A stretch of 39,774 nt of DNA, from assembly GCA_019217005.1 (NCBI GenBank), contig JAHBNG010000138.1, positions 1-39,774 of the forward strand. Direction: 5' to 3'. The notes under the pieces were generated by a model. That model did not search any database, was not told the DNA's origin, and saw only the letters and a program-made list of their open reading frames with translations. Position 1 is the stretch's first letter; each line of letters begins with the position of its first letter. Source of the stretch: Chloroflexi bacterium TSY (lineage in GTDB: Bacteria > Chloroflexota > Anaerolineae > Caldilineales > Caldilineaceae). Below are positions 29,063-36,742 of the stretch, piece by piece. Made by a program: the position numbers and the translations under genes.

Positions 29063-30530
29063 GGTACCTTATTTTTGCGCAACGAGAGCGTGATTCTATT
29101 CGTTCATGCAACTAGAGGGGGTTTCTAATCGGCCTCTAGATAGGATTTCAAGCAAATCAGAAGGTCACGAGAATAAGGATGTGAACTTAGCAGGTCAATC
29201 CGTGAAAGTGAGCCGTTCTGAAAAGAGAGAAAACCAGGTATTTATAATAGATCTCGAACAATTCGTTTCTGCCGGAAAGGTTCAAATCTAGTATCCACGA
29301 GAGCTTGCTGATGGAAATGGCCTATCAAATTATGCGCCAAATCAGCCAAAAGGATAAGAGATTTTTGAGCTAGAAATAGGGTCTTGCGACGAAGCTAAGT
29401 GTAACCCCATTTTATCATTACGGAATTGTTCGATTTCAGCCGCACCTCGATTGTCATAATATGAAATGAAGTGACGCTTGGATGGCAATTTGATGGTCGA
29501 AATGTAGTAACTGACACAAATTTGCTCGTTTTCACTCTTTTGAGAAAAATGCGTACAGGGCGATTAAACTTGATAGGGGATGGAATTTCAGCCAGAAAGA
29601 CGTCACCGCAAGGATCCCATCGAGTCACCTGTTGCGCCCACAGATGGGCACGACGGTTGGAGTTGCCCTTCATCATAAATTGATAGTTGCGGTTGAGCAG
29701 CCACCGAATATTTTCTTCACTACCTGCACCGCCATCGGTGCGCCAGACGACTCGCTCGCGTTTTTTCTCGTCTAACTCTAATGAACTTTCCGTGGCAAGC
29801 ACGGCTGGCTGAAACGATGGAGCTGTATGCTGACTCCCTGGATAGAGGTCTGACCAAACCGTTTCATGGTATTTAACCGAACTTACACGGACCAATTGGC
29901 GTCCCGTTGCGTTTTTTTGCCGCTAAAATAGCCTTTTTGACTTTTCTGTGCCTTTTTGCCGCATGGTAATCCGGATAGGTCAAAGTCTAACCACAAGAAC
30001 CCTCGCCAATCGTGGTTGTGTATTTGGCTTAGAGGCTTGCAGATTTCGCTGACCGCACTCTACCGATATTCATTAGAGTTAGGGCGTCTAATGTACGAGA
30101 CATATTTGATTGCTCACTAAGCTGCTCCATCCCATAAATTTCGCAAGGAGTCTTTCTGGTCTGACCTTTGTATTGAACTCAGTCAGCGTTGCGCAACCAC
30201 ATAATATGCTAACCAGCACCTGTTCCAACTTACTTGCTGGTGTATATTCATACGTTTTGACCGGTATTTCGATCTTCTTCAACGCAGTTAGCACTTTCTC
30301 TTGATGGTAGTGTGCCAGCAACGCAGCTAATGGTGCATACTGAGTATTGCTGATCTCGTTCGTTAGTCCGAATTCTATTGCCATGAATGCCTCCTTGGAT
30401 CGGGTATCTCTAATGAATTTCTTTGAGGCTATCCTTTTTTCGGCATTTTGACGAATTTGATCGAATAGAATCAGGCTCTTATTGCGTCAACGAATAGAAT
30501 TCCCTTCCCGTTGCGCAAAAATAAGGTCCC
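29063..30530 (-). mobile_element. Decayed insertion sequence IS-B (1468 bp)
   Basis: The two ends are inverted copies of one another over about 50 bp at roughly 80% identity, both containing ACCTTATTTTTGCGCAACG (29066-29084 and its complement at 30509-30527). Between them lies a broken transposase gene. No target duplication is evident, which suggests later deletion or rearrangement on one side. The right end lies inside the TPR-CHAT reading frame and supplies its last 20 codons. The left 330 bp (29126-29394) hold no recognisable gene; a 61-codon frame at 29106-29291 looks accidental. Confidence 0.75.
29395..30384 (-). pseudogene. IS-B transposase remnant
   Basis: Three fragments in different frames. 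The N-terminal part (30384-30088) has KKIEIPVKTYEYTPASKL and LVSILCGCATLTEFNTKVRP, the DNA-binding N-terminus common to IS1380- and IS4-like transposases. The middle part (about 30020-29900) has WLDFDLSGLPCGKKA, with the likely first catalytic aspartate, and KSQKGYFSGKK. After a frame slip in an A7 run, the last part has GRQLVRVSSVKYHETVW, then WRTDGGAGSEENIRWLL with the second aspartate and NSNRRAHLW. The region between the first two parts is partly missing, so the copy is dead. Confidence 0.8.
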
Positions 30531-32207
30531 ATTGCTCAAGTGGTATTGGAGAAAGATCGCCTCATGCAAATTCTGCTGAAGTGTTGGAATAGAGACAGTT
30601 TCCCCGGTAGCAAAAGGTGACAAGAGGGGTTCCTCTCTCTGTATCGTTTGGACCAAGGCACGTGTTTTTTCTTCAAGCGTCTCGATCTGTGTCGTTGTCT
30701 CGTCATGAGGCGTACCTGTCGATGGATGATCGGATTGCAACTCTTCAAGTCTCGCCTGATTGTAGATCTCTTCAAGCTGCTGCAATGACTCATCTAGTTC
30801 TTGCATCAACGTGTGAAGCCTGCTGTTTTCAACGTGGACTCTCTCCGCGGCTTCGCTTTGCAAACGAAAGGCGAGCTTGTCGGTCAGTAGACGCGACTTT
30901 GCTTGTTCGACTACTTGAAATGCTGTACTTAATTGCTGCTGTTGAATGTGAATGGATGCCAAATCTTGATAGACTTCCAGTTTATCTGTCAGAAAACCTG
31001 CACGGAAGACCTCAATATATAATTCTTGGCGCAATGCTTCAATGTAGCGAATCGCTAATTCATAACGTTCGACAGCAAGTTGAAGGTTGCCTTGTACATA
31101 AGCCAACTCTCCTAAACTATGAAGCGCCTGATATTCAAGAAATCGTACACCACACAGAGGGACTAGACGACGAGCCTGTTGAAAAGCGCTCTCCGCCTTG
31201 TCCCACTCTTGACGACTGGCATAACAGCGTCCCAATGCGATCCAAGCCAGTCCTTCACAAGACATTGGACCGTGTTGTGCGAAGGATTTCTGTGCATCAG
31301 AAAGTGCTTTCAAGAGTGCAGATTCAATCTGTGTGGAACGATTGAGCATAATGGCGGCTTTGAAGAGGGTAAGCCAGTGACGTTGCTGCGTCGATCCCTC
31401 TCTCTGGTTGAGTTGATATTCCGCCTGAGATTGTGCCTCATCTGCTTCCTCATATCGTTCCAATCCGATGAGAAGAGAGATCTTGTTCGTATAGAGACGA
31501 ATCAGATCAATGACGGATTCTGTCTTGGTTAGTAGACGTTCGGCTTCAGCATAGATTTTTAGCGCCTCGTCTTTGGCATTGATCTGAACCAGGGCATACG
31601 CCTGGTTGTGCTTCAATTGACCAAGCAATAGTTCATTGCCATCTTCGACTGCGATGCGGATCTGATGCTCATAAACAGAGAGGGCTTCTTCATATTCACC
31701 AATCAATTCATGGGCAACTCCCTTATTCATCAGGAGTCTTCCCAAACGATCATGATCATCGGAATTTCTGCGGCTGGCATCCTTTAGAATTGGTTCGATC
31801 TCTTGCGTCAGCGCCAAAGCCTCTCGGCATTTGCCAATACAGGCAAGAACACCAACATGTCCCACGCTGGCACGAGCAGCTTCTAGCGTCTCTCCAACTT
31901 TCAACAACTCAGTTCGGGTCTGTTCAAAGAGTTTATCTGCTTCATGATAGCAATGATTATATATCAGTGCATTGGCCTGCGCCCAACTTCCTACAGCCGA
32001 CGCCGGGGGCGGCAGATGTTGGCTCAATCTGTTTGCCAAGGCAGCGATCTGGAGCGCCTGTTCTGGATCACTGACGTAAAATTGGGACGTATACTCTTTC
32101 AAGTCATTGATTGTATCGATATCTGGTTGATATTCACGAATAAATTGAGGCAGTTTAGCGAGCTCATCATAGTCGAAGATCGTGGTCAGCAATGTTTCGA
32201 TTTTCAT
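30471..32207 (-). pseudogene. TPR-CHAT protein, truncated at the start of its CHAT domain
   Basis: From the ATG at 32207 (a GTG at 32252 is an alternative) the 578-codon frame begins with MKIETLLTTIFDYDELAKL and consists of tetratricopeptide repeats to about residue 430 (for example GRLLMNKGVAHELIGEYEEA and LHSLGELAYVQGNLQLAVER). A coiled coil follows (LMQELDESLQQLEEIYNQAR). Then comes LQQNLHEAIFLQYHLSN, which fits the first strand of a CHAT caspase-like protease domain. At that point the IS-B end begins and the last 20 codons are IS sequence. The catalytic His and Cys of CHAT are absent, and no remaining part of the domain is found beyond the IS. It follows an ECF sigma and a putative anti-sigma gene on the same strand. 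Confidence 0.75.
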
Positions 32208-32668
32208 CTTTGTTGGGTACCTAGAGAAAATGGGAATATGTTCAATGTACACAATCTTACCAAAACAATTTAATTGCCAACAGTATGATCATCTACCAAA
32301 TGTGCAATGTTCATCAAATTCTAAAACCATACAAAGGTGATCCACCAAAAATTATGTAAAACCACTTTGTCTCTCAGAAAGAATACAAATTTACATTAGA
32401 CATTATAAGGATTACCGATATACAAAAAGCCCTCCAACTATCAACCTGGAGGGCTTTTATGTGACACGAAATCAAAACTTCACTATTGGATATTTCTGAT
32501 GAACTTGGAATTCTTCGCTGATATTTATGGCAGAATGAAACTAATTTCGCATAGAATCCGATTCCATCAGTGATATCTTAGGCGAATACCTGCTCTAAAA
32601 TGACATATGTGAAGATCTGTCCAGTAGAGGAATCAAATCTGACTGATTCTGGGGATATACTTGGCGTA
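32208..32668. other. Intergenic region between the anti-sigma and TPR-CHAT genes
   Basis: About 460 bp with no credible gene; an 87-codon frame at 32578-32841 mostly shadows the anti-sigma gene. It holds the strong terminator at 32425-32458. The A/T-rich stretch 32260-32400 on the upstream side of the TPR gene is the likely place for a separate promoter, though I cannot single out boxes. Confidence 0.5.
32425..32458 (-). terminator. Rho-independent terminator after the anti-sigma gene
   Basis: The 12-bp arms AAAAGCCCTCCA (32425-32436) and TGGAGGGCTTTT (32447-32458) are exact complements with a 10-nt loop, and T runs exist on both strands. On the minus strand it would end the sigma/anti-sigma transcript, so the TPR-CHAT gene probably has its own promoter. 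Confidence 0.85.
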
Positions 32669-33451
32669 TTATTCCAAGAGTAGATTTGGAATAACAATGG
32701 GATGTCCCAAACCAGCCAAGATAAATTGATAGTTTCCCGGCTCCATATCAACCAAGACAAAGCGACCTGTGTTGTCAACATCGGCTTGTAGCAGTACTGT
32801 GTCAACATCAGCCGCCAGCAGCTTGCATTTGGCGTTTTCATATGAGGAGGGAGTCAGAATATAGCCAACAATGCGGTACCTTGCCTTCTGATCCTGTTGT
32901 AGCATGAGGCTAAATTCTGTATCATCAGCTTGAAAGAGGAGGGTTGTCTGTTCCGCTCCCTGTAAGGTTGGGACAGTGTGAGAGCGAAAGGTCAATGCCG
33001 TTTGTGTTTGAGCGGACTGTACGAGGCTGGCCACAACCATCTGCACCTGGTTTGCAATATCTTGAACTTGATCCACCAACGGTTGCATCCGCTCCGCGAG
33101 AGATGGTTTTGTTTCCAAACCCTCATCTTCTACTCGCATAAACTCTTGTAAAGTCTCTAGTTCCTCTGCACAGTGCGGGCATTGAGCCAAGTGCATCTGA
33201 ATCTGTTGCTGATTCGAGAGCGACAATTCTTGTAACTGATAGTCGCGCAACTGGACCTCTAAGGGACAATCAAATCGGTCAAGGAGTTGGCTGAGCTGTG
33301 AAAAAAAGGCTTCACGGGAAAGATATTGCTCTCTGATCTCTGGATGATCATCTAGAAAAGACGCCAGTTTGGGGATCTCTTCGCCATCCGAATATGCATC
33401 TAGCTCCCACTTCTCAAAATCATCCAGCCCGGTATATACTTGCTTCATCAT
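32669..33451 (-). CDS. Putative zinc-binding anti-sigma factor
   Basis: A 260-residue protein whose ATG overlaps the stop of the sigma gene (ATGA), a classic sign of a sigma/anti-sigma pair. Near the N-terminus LDAYSDGEEIPKLASFL resembles the opening of zinc-associated anti-sigma (ZAS) domains. The metal motif HLAQCPHC (H87, C91, C94) matches the HxxxCxxC of that family. There is no membrane span, so it should be cytoplasmic. The last 80 residues (YRIVGYILTPSS to GNYQFILAGLG) look like a carboxypeptidase-regulatory/transthyretin-like beta domain. The expected role is holding the sigma factor inactive until a signal arrives. A TTG 15 nt upstream is the longer alternative start. Confidence 0.75.
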   Translation of the reverse strand: MMKQVYTGLDDFEKWELDAYSDGEEIPKLASFLDDHPEIREQYLSREAFFSQLSQLLDRFDCPLEVQLRDYQLQELSLSNQQQIQMHLAQCPHCAEELETLQEFMRVEDEGLETKPSLAERMQPLVDQVQDIANQVQMVVASLVQSAQTQTALTFRSHTVPTLQGAEQTTLLFQADDTEFSLMLQQDQKARYRIVGYILTPSSYENAKCKLLAADVDTVLLQADVDNTGRFVLVDMEPGNYQFILAGLGHPIVIPNLLLE

Positions 33452-34164
33452 AAACTTGTTTCCCAAATTGCATAGAGTTCTGTATCGCGTGCGAGTCGCT
33501 CTTTCAGATTCTGCCGTCTCGTGTAGAGCTCTTTGATGTCTGTGAACAAATCTGGATACTTATCAAGAATGAATCTTGGCTTTAGATTGGAGACCAAACT
33601 CAATCGTGCAACAATTCTATCTTTTTCATCGTGGCAGATTCCATCGACAATCTCCCACACTTGAGCTGCCTCCAGCTGCTGAAATAGCGCTTGATCGGGA
33701 GAGTCATCGCTGGCCACGAGCGCGGCTTCCGAATCATCACTTGCCACAACAAGAGCTGGCTGGTTTTTCCGTTTCTTCAACTTCCGAATCTCTTGCAAGA
33801 TCGTTGTGCCAGCACACGCTTTCAGATATTGTAAGACGCTGGCTAGTCCTTTTGCCTTGTCCAATTTCTCAGCGCTATATGCACGCCAGAAATTCATAAA
33901 GACGTTCTGCACTTCTTCGTCAATTGATATATGCTGATAAGCCGGCTGATTATTGATATAGTTTTTGATCCACCGGTAGATTAATTGGTGGTATTGCTGA
34001 TAGATAGCAGACCAACATTGTTCATTTTTTTCTACAATGGCGCGGCGAAACAACTCAAAGCAGTAAGATTCATGTGAATTGTCCTCTTTCCGTTGACGAC
34101 AGCGCTCGAGCAGCTGCTGCGGTGAAAAATTCTGTAAGACACCCTTTACTTGGTGATTTGCCAT
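33448..34164 (-). CDS. ECF-type RNA polymerase sigma factor
   Basis: A 238-residue sigma-70-family protein. Region 2 is seen in CWSAIYQQYHQLIYRWI and DEEVQNVFMNFWRAY (about residues 50-100), followed by LQYLKACAGTTILQEIRKLKKRK, the -10-binding helix end and linker. An acidic spacer (SDDSEAALVASDDSPDQ) leads to a region-4-like helix-turn-helix (VARLSLVSNLKPRFILDKYP, ELYTRRQNLKERLARD) that is diverged from usual ECF proteins. It is coupled to the anti-sigma gene and followed by the TPR-CHAT gene, which suggests a sensing module in which the sigma factor drives a stress or defence response. Autoregulation is likely; a TATACT lies at about 34201. Confidence 0.82.
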   Translation of the reverse strand: MANHQVKGVLQNFSPQQLLERCRQRKEDNSHESYCFELFRRAIVEKNEQCWSAIYQQYHQLIYRWIKNYINNQPAYQHISIDEEVQNVFMNFWRAYSAEKLDKAKGLASVLQYLKACAGTTILQEIRKLKKRKNQPALVVASDDSEAALVASDDSPDQALFQQLEAAQVWEIVDGICHDEKDRIVARLSLVSNLKPRFILDKYPDLFTDIKELYTRRQNLKERLARDTELYAIWETSL

Positions 34165-34340
34165 TGTCTACGATTCTAGATCTAGATGGTTGCTCATGCA
34201 GTATAGTAAAATAATTGTACTGCAAATCAATTGAGGTTCGCAATATTCTAAGCATAAACATTATTGCCCTTTGTGACTTCCTGAATCGACCAGCGACAAT
34301 CTGCGCCATACTTACCCAGAAAAGTTTTGTTCTGTCTCTG

Positions 34341-34430
34341 CTTTAGAACCTATCCGAAAAGTGGTTGTGAGTCCAGCTAGCTTCTCGAGTAAGAATGCAC
34401 CGCCACAGAACTTTTCGGATAAGCACTTAG
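34341..34430. repeat. Palindromic unit, TATCCGAAAAGT ends
   Basis: TATCCGAAAAGT (34352-34363) and its complement (34411-34422) form 12-bp arms that extend weakly outward (TTAGAAC against GTGCTTA). The interior is GC-rich with GCTAGC. It resembles a small miniature element; it could also fold as an RNA hairpin. Confidence 0.6.
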
Positions 34431-34530
34431 GAGACGTGGTACCACACTCTTCTGGGAATCTATGAATGTCAAATTATCTTTGAACATCCTTGCCGCTATT
34501 ATCATCTAATGCTTTTGCATCTGATTTTCA

Positions 34531-34558
34531 GGGTGATTCAAAATTAGGTTTACACTTA
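34531..34558. repeat. Solo end of the upp-type miniature element
   Basis: This stretch matches the right end of the element in upp (13697-13724, reversed) at 26 of 28 positions, including TTCAAAATTAGGTTTACACT. No second end in the right orientation is found nearby, so it is a remnant or the edge of a longer related element reaching into the structured block beside it. Confidence 0.65.
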
Positions 34559-34569
34559 GGCAAGAAACT

Positions 34570-34760
34570 GTAGGTGCTGCTCCTAAGTGACGCCCTCGGG
34601 TGGAAGGGTCTACCGCTTGTATTGGGACAGACTGTAGCCGCTGCATTTTGCTGCGGGTCCTCCGGGCTGTCTCTTACCATTCGCATGAGCCAGTTTGGCT
34701 CTTTGGTTGCTTGTAGCTGCACTGGTGTATGGAATCAGTGCAGCTACAAGCAGCACCTAC
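34570..34760 (+). ncRNA. Candidate structured RNA or element interior
   Basis: An outer stem GTAGGTGCTGC (34570-34580) pairs with GCAGCACCTAC (34750-34760). Inside are CCGC/GCGG and GACAG/CTGTC nested around 34626-34671, AGCCAGTTTGGCT (about 34689-34701), and a perfect 16-bp hairpin GCTTGTAGCTGCACTG (34709-34724) with its complement at 34736-34751. The nested order is that of a folded RNA of about 190 nt. A strong terminator for the same strand follows 130 bp on. I could not match it to a known RNA family. A miniature-element interior is the main alternative, because a solo element end is next to it. Confidence 0.4.
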
Positions 34761-34890
34761 GATTTGTCAACCTATTTCGTCTGTCATAATAGGTCAACCG
34801 CGTACTTTGCGGCTCAACGTTGAAGCGCCGGTCTAATCAGCGTGAACCCGCTCATGAAGATTCAAAATTAAGTTCGGTAATCGTTCAGCG

Positions 34891-34945
34891 AGCACGCCTC
34901 GTGCGGGTCTTGACGGGACGCCACTCGCACGAGGCGTGCTTTTTT
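34891..34945 (+). terminator. Strong plus-strand terminator
   Basis: Perfect 15-bp arms AGCACGCCTCGTGCG (34891-34905) and CGCACGAGGCGTGCT (34926-34940), followed at once by TTTTT. No plus-strand gene lies within the 700 bp before it, so it implies a non-coding transcript or a gene lost by rearrangement. Confidence 0.8.
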
Positions 34946-35009
34946 GCCGGACTATTTTCTTAATGTCTATAAGCGGGTTGAACTGCAGTGCGCTTGAGTT
35001 ACACGGAGC

Positions 35010-35738
35010 TCACTCATCTCGCCGCCAATCACGATCTGGTGTCAAATAGATAAGTGGCAAGCTAACCAACGTCACAGCATATTTGACGCCTAGATTGAAC
35101 AAAAATATCTCCCAGGTCACTTGCCAAGAATCAACTAACGGGGTGCCAAGAAAGGCAATGGGCGAAAATGCAATCAGAACGAAAATTATGTTGTCCACCG
35201 GCACGCTCATGCTATTGCTAATCAATACCCGCAGCCACTGTAGACGTGAGGTGATTTTTGTAACGAACCAGTGATAAATTTCCGTATCGAGCAATTCACT
35301 GATTATTTCCGCCAAAATGGATGCCACGACAATGCGCCACAACGGTGCAAAAACCAAGCTAAACTCTGGCCCACCAAATGAGTCTGGATCGCTCGGTACA
35401 CTAGCCGACCACATCAGGTAGAGAACCGTACTGAGGTTGATGAGTGCCGCACAGATGATGAGTGCTTGTGCATTTCGCCTCCCCAACACTTTGTGGACCA
35501 AATCACGCAATGTGAAAGTAATGGGATAGATAAATGTGCCCATATCGACTGCAAGCCCAGCAACGACACCGATTTTCAGGCTAGCAATATCGGCAACCAT
35601 CTGCGCAGCAATATAAGCGGCAACTACCACCACGGCAATTCGTGGAATTACTGTCTGAGCAATATTGCGAGAGGAACTTGTGGCGTTAGAATGGGGAAAA
35701 TGTGCGGATTGTGTGATTCCCGCACTTGAGTGACTCAT
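35010..35738 (-). CDS. Queuosine-precursor transporter (YhhQ/VUT family)
   Basis: A 242-residue membrane protein of the vitamin-uptake-like YhhQ family, which imports queuine precursors (preQ0/preQ1) for tRNA modification. About six hydrophobic segments are visible. Family marks are IAAQMVADIASLKIG, DMGTFIYPITFTLRDLVHKVLG, AEIISELLDTEIYHWFV and NSMSVPVDNIIFVLIAF. I start at the ATG at 35738 because AAAGGA stands 6 nt upstream. A longer frame from GTG at 35783 would begin inside the riboswitch and is rejected. The first 35 residues are a polar extension. The preQ1 riboswitch in the leader agrees with the transporter role. Confidence 0.92.
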   Translation of the reverse strand: MSHSSAGITQSAHFPHSNATSSSRNIAQTVIPRIAVVVVAAYIAAQMVADIASLKIGVVAGLAVDMGTFIYPITFTLRDLVHKVLGRRNAQALIICAALINLSTVLYLMWSASVPSDPDSFGGPEFSLVFAPLWRIVVASILAEIISELLDTEIYHWFVTKITSRLQWLRVLISNSMSVPVDNIIFVLIAFSPIAFLGTPLVDSWQVTWEIFLFNLGVKYAVTLVSLPLIYLTPDRDWRRDE

Positions 35739-35782
35739 ACTAATCCTTTCTTGTTTTGATGAGGCGGGAGCTGCGACCGCCA

Positions 35783-35816
35783 CAGTTTTGGTAAGCCGGG
35801 TTTACCTGTTACCGGC
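35783..35816 (-). promoter_or_regulatory. preQ1-I riboswitch upstream of the transporter gene
   Basis: Read on the minus strand: P1 is GCCGG (35816-35812) with CCGGC (35799-35795). The loop TAACAGGTAAA is followed by the unpaired C at 35800 in the position that pairs with preQ1. The A-rich tail TTACCAAAACTG then lets CAG (35808-35806) pair with CTG (35785-35783) as the pseudoknot. Laid on the Bacillus queC aptamer the layout agrees base for base except for one extra tail nucleotide, and both stems keep pairing with different bases. The gene's AAAGGA lies about 35 nt on; a GGCGG/CCGCC hairpin in between may be the switch. Confidence 0.85.
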
Positions 35817-35901
35817 ATTCAGATCGTGGTCCAGAATATCTTGTCGCTGTGAATAACGCAAAAAGTTGATCATAGATTCATACATAACTTCACAAATACG
35901 A

Positions 35902-36495
35902 ATGAAAACTGTCTACTTTATCTCACACCCTGAAATCGTCATGAATCCCCATGTTCCGGTTACACAATGGCCGCTCTCCGACGTAGGTATCATGCGTATG
36001 CGGCAAATGCTGAAACAGCCTTGGATTAACGCCATCACTGCGATTTATTGCAGCACCGAACAAAAGGCCATGGATGGAGCGCGTATTCTAGCCAATCACC
36101 TAGGAGTTGGCTGCGCAATTCATGAAGGCATTGGGGAGGTTGATCGATCGTCAACTGGATTTCTGCCGCCGCCAGAATTTGAGAAAGCTGTCGACCAACT
36201 CTTTGGTCACCCCGAGAAAAGCTTCCGAGGATGGGAGACTGCAGTGGCGGCTCAACAACGCATCGTAAACGCAATTGACGAAGTGATTCGGAATGATATG
36301 TCACGAGGGAATATTGCCCTCGTATCACATGGAGGCGTTGGCGCTCTCTACTTATCCTATTTGCAAGACATACCCATTAGCCGGGATGCAGATCAGCCGG
36401 GTACTGGTGGAGGGAACTACTTTTCATTTGAAGCAGAGAGTAGACAACTGTTGACCCAGTGGTTACCAATTGACCAAGATTCTGCAAACCCGTAA
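35902..36495 (+). CDS. Histidine-phosphatase-family protein with altered RHG motif
   Basis: A 197-residue protein with the histidine phosphatase (phosphoglycerate mutase-like) layout: the N-terminal catalytic strand VYFISHPE, LSDVGIMRMRQML, IYCSTEQKAMDGARILA (the usual S.. RA.QTA segment), a GEVDRSSTG loop and the second histidine in NIALVSHGGVG. The usual RHG at the start reads SHP: the nucleophile histidine is kept, but the phosphate-binding arginine is a serine. Activity may be weak or of another kind. The ATG at 35902 is chosen because it begins right at the first strand; a TTG at 35866 adds 12 residues. No clear ribosome binding site. Confidence 0.78.
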   Translation: MKTVYFISHPEIVMNPHVPVTQWPLSDVGIMRMRQMLKQPWINAITAIYCSTEQKAMDGARILANHLGVGCAIHEGIGEVDRSSTGFLPPPEFEKAVDQLFGHPEKSFRGWETAVAAQQRIVNAIDEVIRNDMSRGNIALVSHGGVGALYLSYLQDIPISRDADQPGTGGGNYFSFEAESRQLLTQWLPIDQDSANP

Positions 36496-36510
36496 GGATA
36501 TTGAATCGTC

Positions 36511-36620
36511 GTTCCTTAGGGTCCGCGTAGAAACAACGTAGTTAACTTTTGCAGATTTCAGTCTGAGAAGTTGCATAAAATCGACTAACTTATTTCTACG
36601 CGAACCCATTAGGAATGAAC
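36511..36620. repeat. 110-bp miniature inverted-repeat element
   Basis: The arms (36511-36543 and 36588-36620) are imperfect inverted repeats sharing CGCGTAGAAA and the outer TTCCT. The inside is A/T-rich without coding capacity. It begins 15 bp after the phosphatase stop. Confidence 0.65.
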
Positions 36621-36624
36621 CGTA

Positions 36625-36729
36625 AATAACTTGGACAATCGGAGATTGTGAGAGTAGAGATAGAGAGATTCGGCCCATGTAATCTCTAATCTCTCAGTCT
36701 CTAATCTCGCACAAACTGTACAAGTTATT
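36625..36729. repeat. 105-bp miniature element rich in AGAGATT
   Basis: Ends AATAACTTGGACA (36625-36637) and its near-complement (36717-36729, one mismatch). Both arms continue with GAGATT-type repeats that also pair with each other. It begins 4 bp after the previous element and ends 13 bp before the PhyH stop codon. Confidence 0.65.
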
Positions 36730-36742
36730 AAATTCCCATTCC

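Larger units (their letters stand above)
34165..35009. other. Non-coding region rich in hairpins and repeats
   Basis: About 840 bp without a credible gene. In order: the sigma gene's upstream region, an 84-bp palindromic unit near 34341-34430, an isolated copy of a miniature-element end (34531-34558), a strongly self-complementary block (34570-34760), a direct repeat of GATTCAAAATTA (34535 and 34858), and a plus-strand terminator (34891-34945). Frames found here do not look like protein. Confidence 0.6.

Noticed and set aside
29106..29291. 61-codon frame inside IS-B
   Set aside because: It starts in the IS terminal repeat and has no family or start signal.
32578..32841. 87-codon minus-strand frame
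   Set aside because: Most of it overlaps the anti-sigma gene in another frame, and the remainder has no recognisable pattern.
35739..35783. N-terminal extension of the transporter from GTG at 35783
   Set aside because: It starts within the riboswitch pseudoknot, while a good AAAGGA precedes the ATG at 35738.
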